This document shows, in pieces, positions 18,536 through 28,135 of a stretch of DNA of 64,000 nt; the first letter of the stretch is position 1; each line of letters opens with the position of its first letter. Position numbers and translations under genes: made by a program. Below the pieces are notes generated by a model. That model did no database searches and had not been told where the DNA came from. It saw only the letters and a program-made list of their open reading frames with translations. Origin of the DNA: Asticcacaulis sp. AC460 (GTDB lineage Bacteria; Pseudomonadota; Alphaproteobacteria; Caulobacterales; Caulobacteraceae); assembly GCF_000495795.1 (NCBI RefSeq), contig NZ_AWGD01000009.1, forward strand, positions 62,001 to 126,000, written 5' to 3'.

Positions 18536-21500
18536 TCACCAGACGATGTGGCTGAGCACGTCGGCCTGCACGGTGTTGAGCACCGTAATCGTATTGCCGT
18601 TGCCCAGGTTGATGACTGTATCTGCGCCGATCTGGCTGACCCAGCCGGCATTGACCGCGCCGTTCGCGAAAGCATGGATATTGATGCTGTCGTTCTGGGC
18701 GGCCGAGAAGTCGGTGATGGTATCCTTGGCCGAGTCGAGTTCGAAGAAAAACACGTCCGCCCCCAGGCCGCCGGTCAGCCGGTCGGGGCCAGCCTTGCCG
18801 TTGAGGATATTATTGCCGTCATTGCCGACCAGTGTGTTGGCATTGGTGTTGCCGGTGGCGTTGATATTGGCCGTACCGGTGAGGACCAGGGTTTCGACGT
18901 AGCGCTGGTTCAGGGTGTAGGTCACTGTAGAGTAGATCAGGTCCTTGCCCTCGCCCCCCAGTTCGACGACGTTGTCACCGGCGTTCTGGATGTAGTAGGT
19001 GTCGTCGCCCAGTCCGCCGGCCAGGATGTTGGCGCCGCTGTTGCCGGTGATGACGTTGTTCAGCGCATTGCCGGTGCCGTTGATCGTCGCCGTACCGGTC
19101 AGGGTCAGGTTCTCGACATTTCCGCCCAGGGTCATGGCGATGGCGCTTTCAACTGTGTCGGTGCCTTCGTCAGAGTTTTCGGTCACAACATCCGAGATCG
19201 AGTGGACGACATAGGTGTCGTTGCCGCCACCGCCGGCCAGGGTATCGATGCCTGGACCACCGTCCAGGCGGTTGTGGCCGCCGTTGCCGGTCAGCAGGTT
19301 GTTGAAGGCATTGCCGGTGGCATTGATGTCGCCCGAACCGATCAGTGTCAGGTTTTCGAGGTTGGCTCCAAGACTCCAGCTGATGCGGGCTTCGACAAGG
19401 TCAATGCCCTCGTTGGCGTTTTCCGTCGTCACATCGCCCGCCGCGTCAACGACGTAGGTGTCATTACCGGTGCCACCGATCATGGTGTCGGCGCCGCGGC
19501 CGCCGTCGAGGCGGTCGTGTCCGGCCAGGCCGGTCAGCAGATTGATGCCGTCATTGCCGATCAGGGTATTGGCCAGGCCATTGCCCAGCGCGTCGATATT
19601 GGCGCTTCCGGTCAGCGAGAGGGTTTCGACGTAGCGGCCGGTCAGGTTGTAGCTCACGCTCGACCAGATCAGGTCGGTGCCTTCGCCATCCAGTTCGGTG
19701 ACGTTATCGCCGGTGTTCTGGACGTAGTAGGTGTCGTTACCCAGCCCCCCCAGCAATAGGTTGTTCCCGCTGTTGCCGGTGATGACGTTGTTCAGCGCGT
19801 TACCGGTGCCGCGCAGGGCGGCGGTGCCGGTCAGGACCAGGTTCTCCAAATGGTCGGCCAGCCCCCAGTTGACGGCCGATTCAACCGTATCGGTACCTTC
19901 GCCGGCCTGTTCGACGACGATGTCGCCCGCGACGTTGACCACATAGGTGTCGTCGCCCTGGCCGCCGGTCAGGGTGTCGAAGCCCAGGCCGCCATCCAGC
20001 CGGTTATGGCCGGTATTGCCGTTAAGGGCGTTGGCGAGCGTATTGCCCATGGCGTCTACATTGGCGGTACCCGTCAGGGTCAGGGTTTCGATATAGCGCG
20101 CGGTCAGGCTGTAGCTGACTGACGATAGGATCAGGTCGTTGCCGTCTCCGTCGGCCTCGATCACAACATCGCCAGTGTTATCGACGACATATGTGTCGTT
20201 GCCGACGGCACCCGTCAGGGTGTCGGCGCCGGCCCGGCCATCGATCAGGTTGGCTGCGGCCGAGCCGGTGATGCGGTTGTTCAGACTGTTTCCGATGCCC
20301 CATTCAGCACCGGCCCCCAGCATTTCGAGATTTTCGACATAATCGCCAAGCGCATGTGTGACGAATGAACGAACCAGATCGACGCCACCGTCGTCGCCAT
20401 CGCTATCCAGGTCCTCCGAGACGACGTCGCCGTCCCTGACGATATAAGTGTCGTTGCCGGCGCCGCCGAACATGATGTCGCCGCCGCCCAGGCCATCGAC
20501 CACATCGTCACCGGCGAGGGCATGAATTTCGTCGGCATCGGCCGTGCCCGTCACGGTTTCGGAGTCGGGGGTGCCCATGATGATGTCGGGGACCGACAGG
20601 ATTTGAACCGTTCGTGTCACCTCGACCGTACCGCCTTGGCCATCACTCAGGGTGTAGATGATGGTCAGCACCCCATGGAAGTCTGGCTCCAGCGAAAGCG
20701 TGAAGGCGGACTCATCCTCTCCGACCACCGTTGCATGATCGGCCGAAAGCGCTGTGACCGTCAGGCTTTCACCTTCGGGATCTGCATAGCCATAGGACAG
20801 CGGCCCCTTCCATAACGTGAAGGCTGTGTCCTCTATTCCGTCGATAAGCGTCGCCGGGGTCGTTACCAGTTCGGGCCAATCATTGACACCTGTCAGGGTA
20901 AAGGTGCGGGTCAGGCCCGGGACATCGGCCGTACCATCGCTGACCGTATAGGTAAGCGTAACGTCGCCGTTGTAATTCTCGTCCGGTGTAAACGTCCATC
21001 CGCCGTCTATGGCGTTCAGGGTACCGTGGTCAACCGAGATGGCTGTGACGGTGAGGTCGTCGCCGTCGACATCGCTCAGCCCTTCCAGCAAGGTCGCGGC
21101 CAGGATGGTCTGGGACGTGTCTTCGGTCCCGTCGGCAACCGTGCCGGTGAGCGTGCCCGAAGGTGCATCATTGACCGGAGTCACGGTATAGCGAGCGGTG
21201 GCCTCGACCGAATGCTCGCCGTCACTGACCGTGTAGACCAGGGCGACGTCGCCATTGTAGTCGGCATCGTTCAGTTCGATGTCATATCCAGCCAACGGCG
21301 CCGACAAGACACCACCGGACCCGGTGGCTCTGCCGATGACGTTGCCGGAGCCGTCGGTCACCGCGATCACTGTGATGCTCAGGTCGCTATCGACGTCGCT
21401 GACCACGGACAACAGATCGTCGATGGCGACATAGGGCATGGCACCTTCGGCCACATCGGGCAGTGACAGTTCGCCGCTGAACGCCGGCGCGTCATTGACG

Positions 21501-24500
21501 GCCGCCAGCGTGAAGGTGCGGGTCAGTCCTGTGACATCGGCCGTTCCATCGCTGACCGTATAGGTAAGCGTAACGTCGCCGTTGTAATTCTCGTCCGGTG
21601 TAAACGTCCACCCGCCGTCGATGGCGGTAAGGGTACCGTGGTCAACCGAGATGGCTGTGACGGTGAGGTCGTCGCCGTCGACATCGCTCAGCCCATCCAG
21701 CAAGGTCGCTGCCAGGATGGTCTGGGACGTGTCTTCGGTCCCGTCGGCAACCGTGCCGGTGAGCGTGCCCGAAGGTGCATCATTGACCGGAGTCACGGTA
21801 TAGCGTGCTGTGGCCTCGACCGAATGCTCGCCGTCGCTGACCGTGTAGACCAGGACGACATCGCCATTGTAATTGGCATCCGCCAGTTCGATGTCATATC
21901 CAGCCAAGGGCGCCGACAAGACACCACCGGACCCGGTGGCGGTGCCGATGACGTTGCCGGAGCCATCGGTCACCGAGATCACTGTGATGCTCAGGTCGCT
22001 ATCGACGTCGCTGACCACGGACAACAGATCGTCGATGGCGACATAGGGCGTGGCACCTTCGGCAACATCGGGCAGTGACAGTTCACCGCTGAACGCCGGC
22101 GCGTCATTGACAGCCGCCAGCGTGAAGGTGCGGGTCAGACCTGTGACATCGGCCGTTCCATCGCTGACCGTATAGGTAAGCGTAACGTCGCCGTTGTAAT
22201 TCTCGTCCGGTGTAATCGTCCACCCGCCGTCTATGGCGGTCAGCGTCCCGTGTTCAACCGAGATGGCTGTGACGGTGAGGTCGTCGCCGTCGACATCGCT
22301 CAGGCCTTCCAGCAAGGTCGCCGCCAGGATGGTCTGGGAGTTGTCTTCGATCCCGTCGGCAACCGTACCGGTGAGCGTACCCGAAGGCGCATCGTTGATG
22401 GGGGTAACTGTCAGGTTGACGGTGGCCGGTGCGCTGTCGACGGTTCCGTCGTTGACCACGAAGGCAAAGCTATCGCTGCCATGGTAGTCTTCGTCCGGCG
22501 TGTAGGTGAAGGTGCCATCCGAATTGAGGTTCAGCGTGCCGTGGGATGGACCGCCGCTCAAGGCATAGGAAAGCCCTGATCCTTCGATATCGCTACCAGA
22601 CAGGTTCCCGTTCAACGCCCCATCTTCTGAGACGGAGAAAGTCGCGGTGGTGGCAGACGGAGCGTCGTTAACCGCGCCCAGGATGAAGGTACGCGTCTGG
22701 CCGCTTAGCGTACCGCCATTGCCGTCGCTGACCGTGAAGGTTACGGTCACCGGGCCATTGTAGTTGGCGTCCGGCGTGTAGATCCATCCACCGGTCGTGA
22801 CGGCCAGGGCGCCGTGATTAATTGAAATCGCCGACACGGACAGGCTTTGACCTTCCACGTCGCTGAATCCTTCCAGCAGGGTTGCTGCCAGGATGGTCTG
22901 GGCCGTGTCTTCGGTCCCGTCAGCCACAGTGCCGTTAGGGGTACCGGACGGTGCGTCATTGACCGCTGCGAACGAAACACCCAGAGTGGCGGCAAGGCTT
23001 CCGCCATTGCCATCGCTGACTGTGTAGCTCAACGTCACCGTGCCGCTATAGTTGGCCTCCGGCGTCAGGGTGTAGGTACCGTCTCCGTTGAGAGTTACGG
23101 TACCGTGGTCGGCGGTAATGCCCGATATGGACAAGGTATCGCCGTCAACGTCGGAATAGCCTTGTTTAAGCTGAGCCAGGGTAATGATCTTGGCAATATC
23201 TTCGGTGCCGGTGACGGTCGCCTTGGCGCTGGTCAGGGTCGGATTGTCGTTGACAGCGTTAACCGTGACGGTCAGCGAGCCGCCGTTGGTGGCATTGGCC
23301 GAACCATCCCAGACTGTATAGCTGAGTGTGACCGTTCCGTTGTAATTGGCTGCCGGCGTAATGGTCCAGGTTCCAGCGCTGCCATTGTAGCTGACTGTGC
23401 CGCTGCTGGTGGTGACGATGTTGTTGCGGATGGAGAGATTGGCGCCGGTGTCCGGATCGGAATAGCCGGCCAGGAGCTGGGCGCGGGTAACGACGATCGT
23501 GCCGTCTTCGTTGATCGCAGTCAGCGTCGTCGTTGCGGACCCGCGTGGCGCATCGTTCACCGCGTTGACGTTCAGGGTGGTCGAGATAGTCTTGGTTCCA
23601 CCCTGGCCGTCGCTGACGTCATAGCTGATGGTCAACAGGCCATTGGTGTCTGCGGGGCGGGTAATCGAATAGGTATTGGTGCCGGAATTGAACGAAACCG
23701 TAGCCGTGCCGCCGTCGCCGGCCGCAAAATTGCGGTTCATCAACGCGTTGCCGTTGCCTTCATTGAGCCACATGACTTGGACAGAGCCATCCGCCAGGGT
23801 AAAGGCGTAGAGATTGCTGCTGAACACATTGCTCACATCGGTCGGTATGCCAGACGGCGAGCCCAACAGGTTACCCGAGGCATCATAACGGAACAGACTG
23901 AATTGCTTGCCGTCGGTCACGCATGACGCAATGACGAAACCGCCATCTGGCAGGGCCGAGATTTCGCTCGCCACGTAGGCCAGCGACACCGATTGATTAT
24001 TCAGCCAGTGCACATAGGTGTTGGCCAGCGTCGTCTCCGTGCCAACCTTTACGCCGCTGGCGTCGTAGACCTGGAACTTGCGGGCCCAGGCCGTGTTGTC
24101 GGACCAGCTCACGACATAGCCGCCGCCGGAGAGCGCCGTCATTCGGACGCCATGTTGTTGGTTTGCTGTCAGCGTATTGACCACCGTCGCGTCACCCAGA
24201 GATGTCCCCGCCGCGGTGAACCGTTGGGCGAGAACACCGTAACCGCTGCCGTCGGCGCCGTCCTGTGACCAACTCACGACAATGGTGCCGTTGGACAGTT
24301 GAACGACCTGTGAGTTAACCTGGGCATTGCCGGCGCCGGATGTCGCGGAGACTTCCGAACCGGATGGCGTTCCATCGGCATTGAAGGTGCGGAACTTGAC
24401 GACGGGGTTGCCGCCGGCGATGGGGTATTGCGTCCAGGTCAGGGCGTAGCCGCCGTCACTGAGACCGGTGGCGGCAAGATACTGTTCGTGGAAAGCCGAG

Positions 24501-27142
24501 CTATTGGTCAACGCGACCTGGCTGTTCAAAACGGTGCCTGTCGCGCTGTATCGGGTGGCGTAGGCATCGAGCTGACTGGAACCCGCGGCCGTCAGTATGA
24601 CGAAACTGCCGTCTGCCAGCGCAACCATCGTACCCCCGGCATTGATGGTCGCAACCAGGTTGTTAGCGGTGTCATAGATCTTGCTGACGGTGACAAAGGC
24701 CCCGCTGTAATAGCGGTAGGACTCGACATAGTTGCCGCCGGCGAGCTTGATGCCGCTATAGACATTCGCCGTCGCCGCCGTACCCGCCGTCGGCGTCCCG
24801 CCGACATATCCGGCAGAATAGGTCGCAGCGAAGTTCTGGACGCTCAATGTGTCGCCGTCGACATCGGTAAAGCCGTTAAGCAACTGCGCGTTTGTCACAG
24901 TGTAAGCCACGTCCTCTGTGGCCGAGGCCAGGACGGGCGTTACGCCCACCGGCGAATCGTTGACGGAGGCCAGGGTGAAGGTGCGGGTCAGGCCTGACAG
25001 TGTGTCGGTGCCGTCGGTGACGGAATAGGTCAGGGTCACCGCGCCGTGGTAATTGGCCGCCGACGTAAAGGTCCATCCCCCAGTCGTGGCGATCAGGGTG
25101 CCATGATCCACCGAGATGGCCGATACGGTCAGGGTCTGGCCATCGACGTCGGTCAGGCCTTCCAACAGGAGGGATTCGAGGATGAGCTGGGCCGTGTCCT
25201 CGCTGCCGTCAGCCACCACTCCGGTGGGCGTGCCCGCCGGCGCATCATTGGCGGCATTCAGGCTGAAGGTACGGGTGAATCCGGAGGTGACGTCGGTGCC
25301 GTCGGTGACAGAATAGCTTAAGGTAACAGATCCGTTGTAGTTGTTGGTGGGCGTGAAAATCCACCCGCCGTCAGTCGTTGAAAGGGGGCCGTGATCGGCG
25401 GAAATGGCCGAGACGCTGAGGGCCTGCCCCTCTACGTCGGAGAGGCCCTGAAGCAGTGTGGTGGCCAGGATGGTTTGGGTGGTGTCTTCGACGCCGTTGG
25501 CGACCGTGCCCGTCGGGGTACCGGCCGGAGCGTCGTTTACGGCGTTGACCGCATAGGTCAGTGTGGCGGCGGTAGACTCCAGCCCGTCGGTTACTGAATA
25601 GGTAAGCGTCATGGTGCCGTTAAAATTCGCGGTCGGCGTCATCGTCCAGGTGCCGTCGCCATTATTGACCACCGTACCGCTGCTGGCGCTCAGGCCGGAG
25701 ACATCCAGGGTCTCGCCATCCTGGTCGGTGAAACCCGCGACAAGCTGAGCCCGGGTCACGGAATAAGGCGAGTCCTCATTCCCGGCCGCCAGGGTGGTGG
25801 CTGTGCCGGTCAGGACCGGCTCATAGTTGGCCTGGAGATGTTTGCGATAGATTCCCTGACCGTCCCCGTCCTGGCCGGCGCTGGCCCAGGCCACGACGTA
25901 ATCACCATTAACGAGGGTCGCCACGATCGGATTAACCTGCGCGCCGGACGTGGTGGTGTTGATGATGCTTTCGCTGCCCTGGGCGACGCCGGTAGCATTA
26001 TATCGCTGGGCGTAGACCTCGTAGGATCCGGTGGTGTTCAGCCCGTACCAGGCGACGACGAACCCGCCGTCGCTCAGTGTCGAAATCCACGGGAAACTTT
26101 GCAAGCCCGCGGTCGTTGTATTGACGCGCGTCTCCGAACCCTGCGCGACGCCCGACGCGTTGAAGCGCTGGATGTAAATGCCGAAATCATCACCATCCTG
26201 ATCGGAGCTTTCCCATACGATGACATAACCGCCGCCGGAAAGACCAATGGCCGCCGAACGGTACTGGTCTCCACTGGTGTAGGTGTTGACGCGCGTTTCG
26301 GAGCCTTGCGCCACGCCGGAGGCATTGTAGCGCTGAGCATAGATGCCAAAACCCGAGCCGTCGGTCCCGCTGGATTCCCAGGTTACGACATAGCCACCGT
26401 TACTGAGGCTGGCGGCGCCGGGATTACGCTGGTTGTTCGCGGTCGTGGTATTGACCGCCGTTTCGGCGCCCTGGGCGACACCGGAATTGTTGTAGCGTTG
26501 CGAATAGATGCCAAAACCTGAGGCATCCGGCGATTGCCACGAAACGACATAGCCCCCGCCGCTAAGGGCAGCAACCGCCGGGAAGGATTGTTCGCCCGCC
26601 GTCGTCGTGTTGACACGCGTTTCGGTCCCCTGAGCGACGCCGGAGGCGTTGTACCGCTGCATGTAGACGCCATAGGCACCGCCGTCCTGGTTGTTGCTGT
26701 GCCAGATGACAACGTAACTGCCGTCCGACATTCCCACTGCGGCAGGCCAGCTCTGGACATCCGCCGCCGCCGTGCTGACGTGGACTTCGCTGCCCTGGAC
26801 AACGCCGGAAGCATTGTAACGCTGAGCGTAAATGCCGTAACCGTCCCCGTCCTGGCCGGCGCTTGCCCAGACGACAACGTATCCGCCGCCGGTCAGTGCG
26901 GCGATGTACGGATAGTACTGGTCGTTGGTAGTATAGGTATTCACCCGGCTTTCGCTGCCCGCGACGTAGTCAAGCGTAGCGGCTGGGGGCGCGGAGAAGA
27001 TCGAAGCCTTTACGGAGGACGACAAGAGTTGCTGCGCTGCCATGGAAGGCACCGTGACATCGTTCAGTACCGCGCGTGTCTGCGGCGTTGCGGCCAGACC
27101 ATCGGTTTCGTCAGCGCCGAAACCGAACTGCGTTTTCTTCAT
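18536..27142 (-). CDS. Giant RTX adhesin with cadherin-like repeats (2868 residues)
   Basis: Probable type I-secreted surface adhesin. Residues 1-50 lack a Sec signal. About 60-440 hold eight units of about 50 residues, each with GGYVVVW...DGxGIYAQRYNASGVAQGxE. About 445-2180 hold some fourteen cadherin/VCBS-like units ending VNDAP and containing NEDS/EDT, DVDGDxLTV, NYNGxVTLTYTVSDG. One unit is interrupted by a second block of YVVSW-type repeats (roughly residues 790-1150). From about 2184 to 2810, RTX nonapeptide units (GGAGNDTYIV, GGLGNDTYYVQ) alternate with VENLxLTGTAxxxxxGN segments. The C-terminus (DTVINLGNGNTITVLNTVQA, then HIVW) resembles a type I secretion signal. GGAG stands 7 bases before the ATG. 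No secretion genes are in the window. An NarL-type two-component system lies directly upstream on the same strand. Confidence 0.93.
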   Translation of the reverse strand: MKKTQFGFGADETDGLAATPQTRAVLNDVTVPSMAAQQLLSSSVKASIFSAPPAATLDYVAGSESRVNTYTTNDQYYPYIAALTGGGYVVVWASAGQDGDGYGIYAQRYNASGVVQGSEVHVSTAAADVQSWPAAVGMSDGSYVVIWHSNNQDGGAYGVYMQRYNASGVAQGTETRVNTTTAGEQSFPAVAALSGGGYVVSWQSPDASGFGIYSQRYNNSGVAQGAETAVNTTTANNQRNPGAASLSNGGYVVTWESSGTDGSGFGIYAQRYNASGVAQGSETRVNTYTSGDQYRSAAIGLSGGGYVIVWESSDQDGDDFGIYIQRFNASGVAQGSETRVNTTTAGLQSFPWISTLSDGGFVVAWYGLNTTGSYEVYAQRYNATGVAQGSESIINTTTSGAQVNPIVATLVNGDYVVAWASAGQDGDGQGIYRKHLQANYEPVLTGTATTLAAGNEDSPYSVTRAQLVAGFTDQDGETLDVSGLSASSGTVVNNGDGTWTMTPTANFNGTMTLTYSVTDGLESTAATLTYAVNAVNDAPAGTPTGTVANGVEDTTQTILATTLLQGLSDVEGQALSVSAISADHGPLSTTDGGWIFTPTNNYNGSVTLSYSVTDGTDVTSGFTRTFSLNAANDAPAGTPTGVVADGSEDTAQLILESLLLEGLTDVDGQTLTVSAISVDHGTLIATTGGWTFTSAANYHGAVTLTYSVTDGTDTLSGLTRTFTLASVNDSPVGVTPVLASATEDVAYTVTNAQLLNGFTDVDGDTLSVQNFAATYSAGYVGGTPTAGTAATANVYSGIKLAGGNYVESYRYYSGAFVTVSKIYDTANNLVATINAGGTMVALADGSFVILTAAGSSQLDAYATRYSATGTVLNSQVALTNSSAFHEQYLAATGLSDGGYALTWTQYPIAGGNPVVKFRTFNADGTPSGSEVSATSGAGNAQVNSQVVQLSNGTIVVSWSQDGADGSGYGVLAQRFTAAGTSLGDATVVNTLTANQQHGVRMTALSGGGYVVSWSDNTAWARKFQVYDASGVKVGTETTLANTYVHWLNNQSVSLAYVASEISALPDGGFVIASCVTDGKQFSLFRYDASGNLLGSPSGIPTDVSNVFSSNLYAFTLADGSVQVMWLNEGNGNALMNRNFAAGDGGTATVSFNSGTNTYSITRPADTNGLLTISYDVSDGQGGTKTISTTLNVNAVNDAPRGSATTTLTAINEDGTIVVTRAQLLAGYSDPDTGANLSIRNNIVTTSSGTVSYNGSAGTWTITPAANYNGTVTLSYTVWDGSANATNGGSLTVTVNAVNDNPTLTSAKATVTGTEDIAKIITLAQLKQGYSDVDGDTLSISGITADHGTVTLNGDGTYTLTPEANYSGTVTLSYTVSDGNGGSLAATLGVSFAAVNDAPSGTPNGTVADGTEDTAQTILAATLLEGFSDVEGQSLSVSAISINHGALAVTTGGWIYTPDANYNGPVTVTFTVSDGNGGTLSGQTRTFILGAVNDAPSATTATFSVSEDGALNGNLSGSDIEGSGLSYALSGGPSHGTLNLNSDGTFTYTPDEDYHGSDSFAFVVNDGTVDSAPATVNLTVTPINDAPSGTLTGTVADGIEDNSQTILAATLLEGLSDVDGDDLTVTAISVEHGTLTAIDGGWTITPDENYNGDVTLTYTVSDGTADVTGLTRTFTLAAVNDAPAFSGELSLPDVAEGATPYVAIDDLLSVVSDVDSDLSITVISVTDGSGNVIGTATGSGGVLSAPLAGYDIELADANYNGDVVLVYTVSDGEHSVEATARYTVTPVNDAPSGTLTGTVADGTEDTSQTILAATLLDGLSDVDGDDLTVTAISVDHGTLTAIDGGWTFTPDENYNGDVTLTYTVSDGTADVTGLTRTFTLAAVNDAPAFSGELSLPDVAEGAMPYVAIDDLLSVVSDVDSDLSITVIAVTDGSGNVIGRATGSGGVLSAPLAGYDIELNDADYNGDVALVYTVSDGEHSVEATARYTVTPVNDAPSGTLTGTVADGTEDTSQTILAATLLEGLSDVDGDDLTVTAISVDHGTLNAIDGGWTFTPDENYNGDVTLTYTVSDGTADVPGLTRTFTLTGVNDWPELVTTPATLIDGIEDTAFTLWKGPLSYGYADPEGESLTVTALSADHATVVGEDESAFTLSLEPDFHGVLTIIYTLSDGQGGTVEVTRTVQILSVPDIIMGTPDSETVTGTADADEIHALAGDDVVDGLGGGDIMFGGAGNDTYIVRDGDVVSEDLDSDGDDGGVDLVRSFVTHALGDYVENLEMLGAGAEWGIGNSLNNRITGSAAANLIDGRAGADTLTGAVGNDTYVVDNTGDVVIEADGDGNDLILSSVSYSLTARYIETLTLTGTANVDAMGNTLANALNGNTGHNRLDGGLGFDTLTGGQGDDTYVVNVAGDIVVEQAGEGTDTVESAVNWGLADHLENLVLTGTAALRGTGNALNNVITGNSGNNLLLGGLGNDTYYVQNTGDNVTELDGEGTDLIWSSVSYNLTGRYVETLSLTGSANIDALGNGLANTLIGNDGINLLTGLAGHDRLDGGRGADTMIGGTGNDTYVVDAAGDVTTENANEGIDLVEARISWSLGANLENLTLIGSGDINATGNAFNNLLTGNGGHNRLDGGPGIDTLAGGGGNDTYVVHSISDVVTENSDEGTDTVESAIAMTLGGNVENLTLTGTATINGTGNALNNVITGNSGANILAGGLGDDTYYIQNAGDNVVELGGEGKDLIYSTVTYTLNQRYVETLVLTGTANINATGNTNANTLVGNDGNNILNGKAGPDRLTGGLGADVFFFELDSAKDTITDFSAAQNDSINIHAFANGAVNAGWVSQIGADTVINLGNGNTITVLNTVQADVLSHIVW
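20881..22395. repeat. Near-identical 612-bp tandem repeats inside the adhesin gene
   Basis: Exact 612-bp periodicity: the CATTGAC junction falls at 20881, 21493 and 22105. Each unit codes for 204 residues, namely one GTVADGTEDTSQ-type domain plus one FSGELSLPDVAEG-type domain; the last copy has only the first of these. Long stretches are identical between copies, and the differences are mostly silent or conservative. Confidence 0.9.
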
Positions 27143-27475
27143 CGTAGAACTCCGTCATGATTGACGGGAGCCGGAAAAGCACGTGAAGACACAGGCTGGC
27201 CCAAACGGCGCGCAGTGAATTGCGCTGCACGCGTATCGAGCGCCGAAACCTGGCTTCAACCTTCACCGCCCCCCGCGGAGGGTTAAAGACTTACGAATGC
27301 GCGGCAACTTATCCAATTACCGCAACGAGACAAGCCTTTACCCGTAGGGTTACATCTGAATTGCGTGGAACCACGCCTCAAGAGTCAGGGTAACCCACTG
27401 ATAGTTGAAGGGAACTGACCGGACGGACAGGCAGCGCTGTACATTCGTACAGTCGACGCACCCAAGACGAGATAT
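27143..27475. other. 333-base regulatory gap upstream of the adhesin
   Basis: No gene seen. It holds the adhesin ribosome binding site, the inverted repeat GCGCA-N6-TGCGC at about 27210-27225, and a stronger palindrome at 27437-27452. It is long for a 5' region in this gene-dense window, which suggests multi-site control of the adhesin. Confidence 0.6.
27437..27452. promoter_or_regulatory. Candidate operator palindrome (CTGTAC-N4-GTACAG)
   Basis: A perfect 6-bp inverted repeat with spacer ATTC, about 295 bases upstream of the adhesin ATG and just after the response-regulator stop. It could be a target of the adjacent NarL-type regulator, although its half-site is not a known NarL heptamer. 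Confidence 0.4.
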
Positions 27476-28126
27476 TCAAAAGTCGGAGTCGCCGATAAGG
27501 CGATCCCGGACCGCCATGGCAGCGGCTTCGGCTCTGTTGGCGACGCCCAGCTTCAGGAGAATTGCGCTCACATGATATCGCGCCGTCGGTAGTGAAATAT
27601 CCATATACCCGGCAATATCGGCATTGGTGTAGCCCTTGGTCAGCAGGGCGAGAACGCGTCTTTGCTGGACGCCCAGTCCGAACGCCTCAACGGTCCCGGC
27701 CGCCACGGGTTCCGGTGGCGCGCTGTCGTTATCGACCTTGATGACGATTTCGCCGGCATGGACCCGGAATACAGCGTCTGTCAGGTCGGCCGCCGACAGT
27801 GTCTTGGCCAGAAAGCCCCGGCCGCCGGCCGTCATGACTCGCTCAACGGACGCCGGATCGTCGAAGGTGCTCAGGGCAAGGATGCGTGTTTCGGGATAAT
27901 ATTTGCTCAGGGATTCGATCGCCGCGACGCCGCCCATGCCGCGCATGCGAATGTCCATGATGATGATATCCGGCCGCACTTTCTGACACAGAAAGATTGC
28001 CTCTTCGCCGTTGGCGGCTTCGCCCACGATCTGAAGCCCGGGCTTGGTGCTAATGACCTGGACCAATCCCGCACGAACCACCATGTGGTCGTCGACGATC
28101 AGGATTCGAATGGTTTCATTTATCAT
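27476..28126 (-). CDS. NarL/FixJ-family response regulator
   Basis: A 216-residue two-domain regulator. The receiver has the acidic pair at Asp12-Asp13, the phosphoacceptor Asp58 (IIIMDIRM), Ser86/Thr87 and Lys108 (FLAKT). The LuxR-type helix-turn-helix follows: VQQRRVLALLTKGYTNADIA, then MDISLPTARYHVSAILLKLG. In the recognition helix, PTARYH takes the place of the more common xTVKxH. The gene starts 9 bases after the sensor kinase stop, so the two are an operon. Being upstream of and codirectional with the giant adhesin gene, it is a candidate regulator of that gene. Confidence 0.95.
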   Translation of the reverse strand: MINETIRILIVDDHMVVRAGLVQVISTKPGLQIVGEAANGEEAIFLCQKVRPDIIIMDIRMRGMGGVAAIESLSKYYPETRILALSTFDDPASVERVMTAGGRGFLAKTLSAADLTDAVFRVHAGEIVIKVDNDSAPPEPVAAGTVEAFGLGVQQRRVLALLTKGYTNADIAGYMDISLPTARYHVSAILLKLGVANRAEAAAMAVRDRLIGDSDF

Positions 28127-28135
28127 GGTCGGGCA

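Noticed and set aside
20881-22395. 612-bp repeats considered as a mobile element
   Set aside because: They keep the reading frame and encode paired beta domains; no terminal inverted repeats or transposase were seen.
21009-25321. Long open frames on the plus strand opposite the adhesin gene
   Set aside because: They mirror the repeated codons of the adhesin, have no ribosome binding sites and show low-complexity translations; they are antisense shadows of GC-rich repeats.
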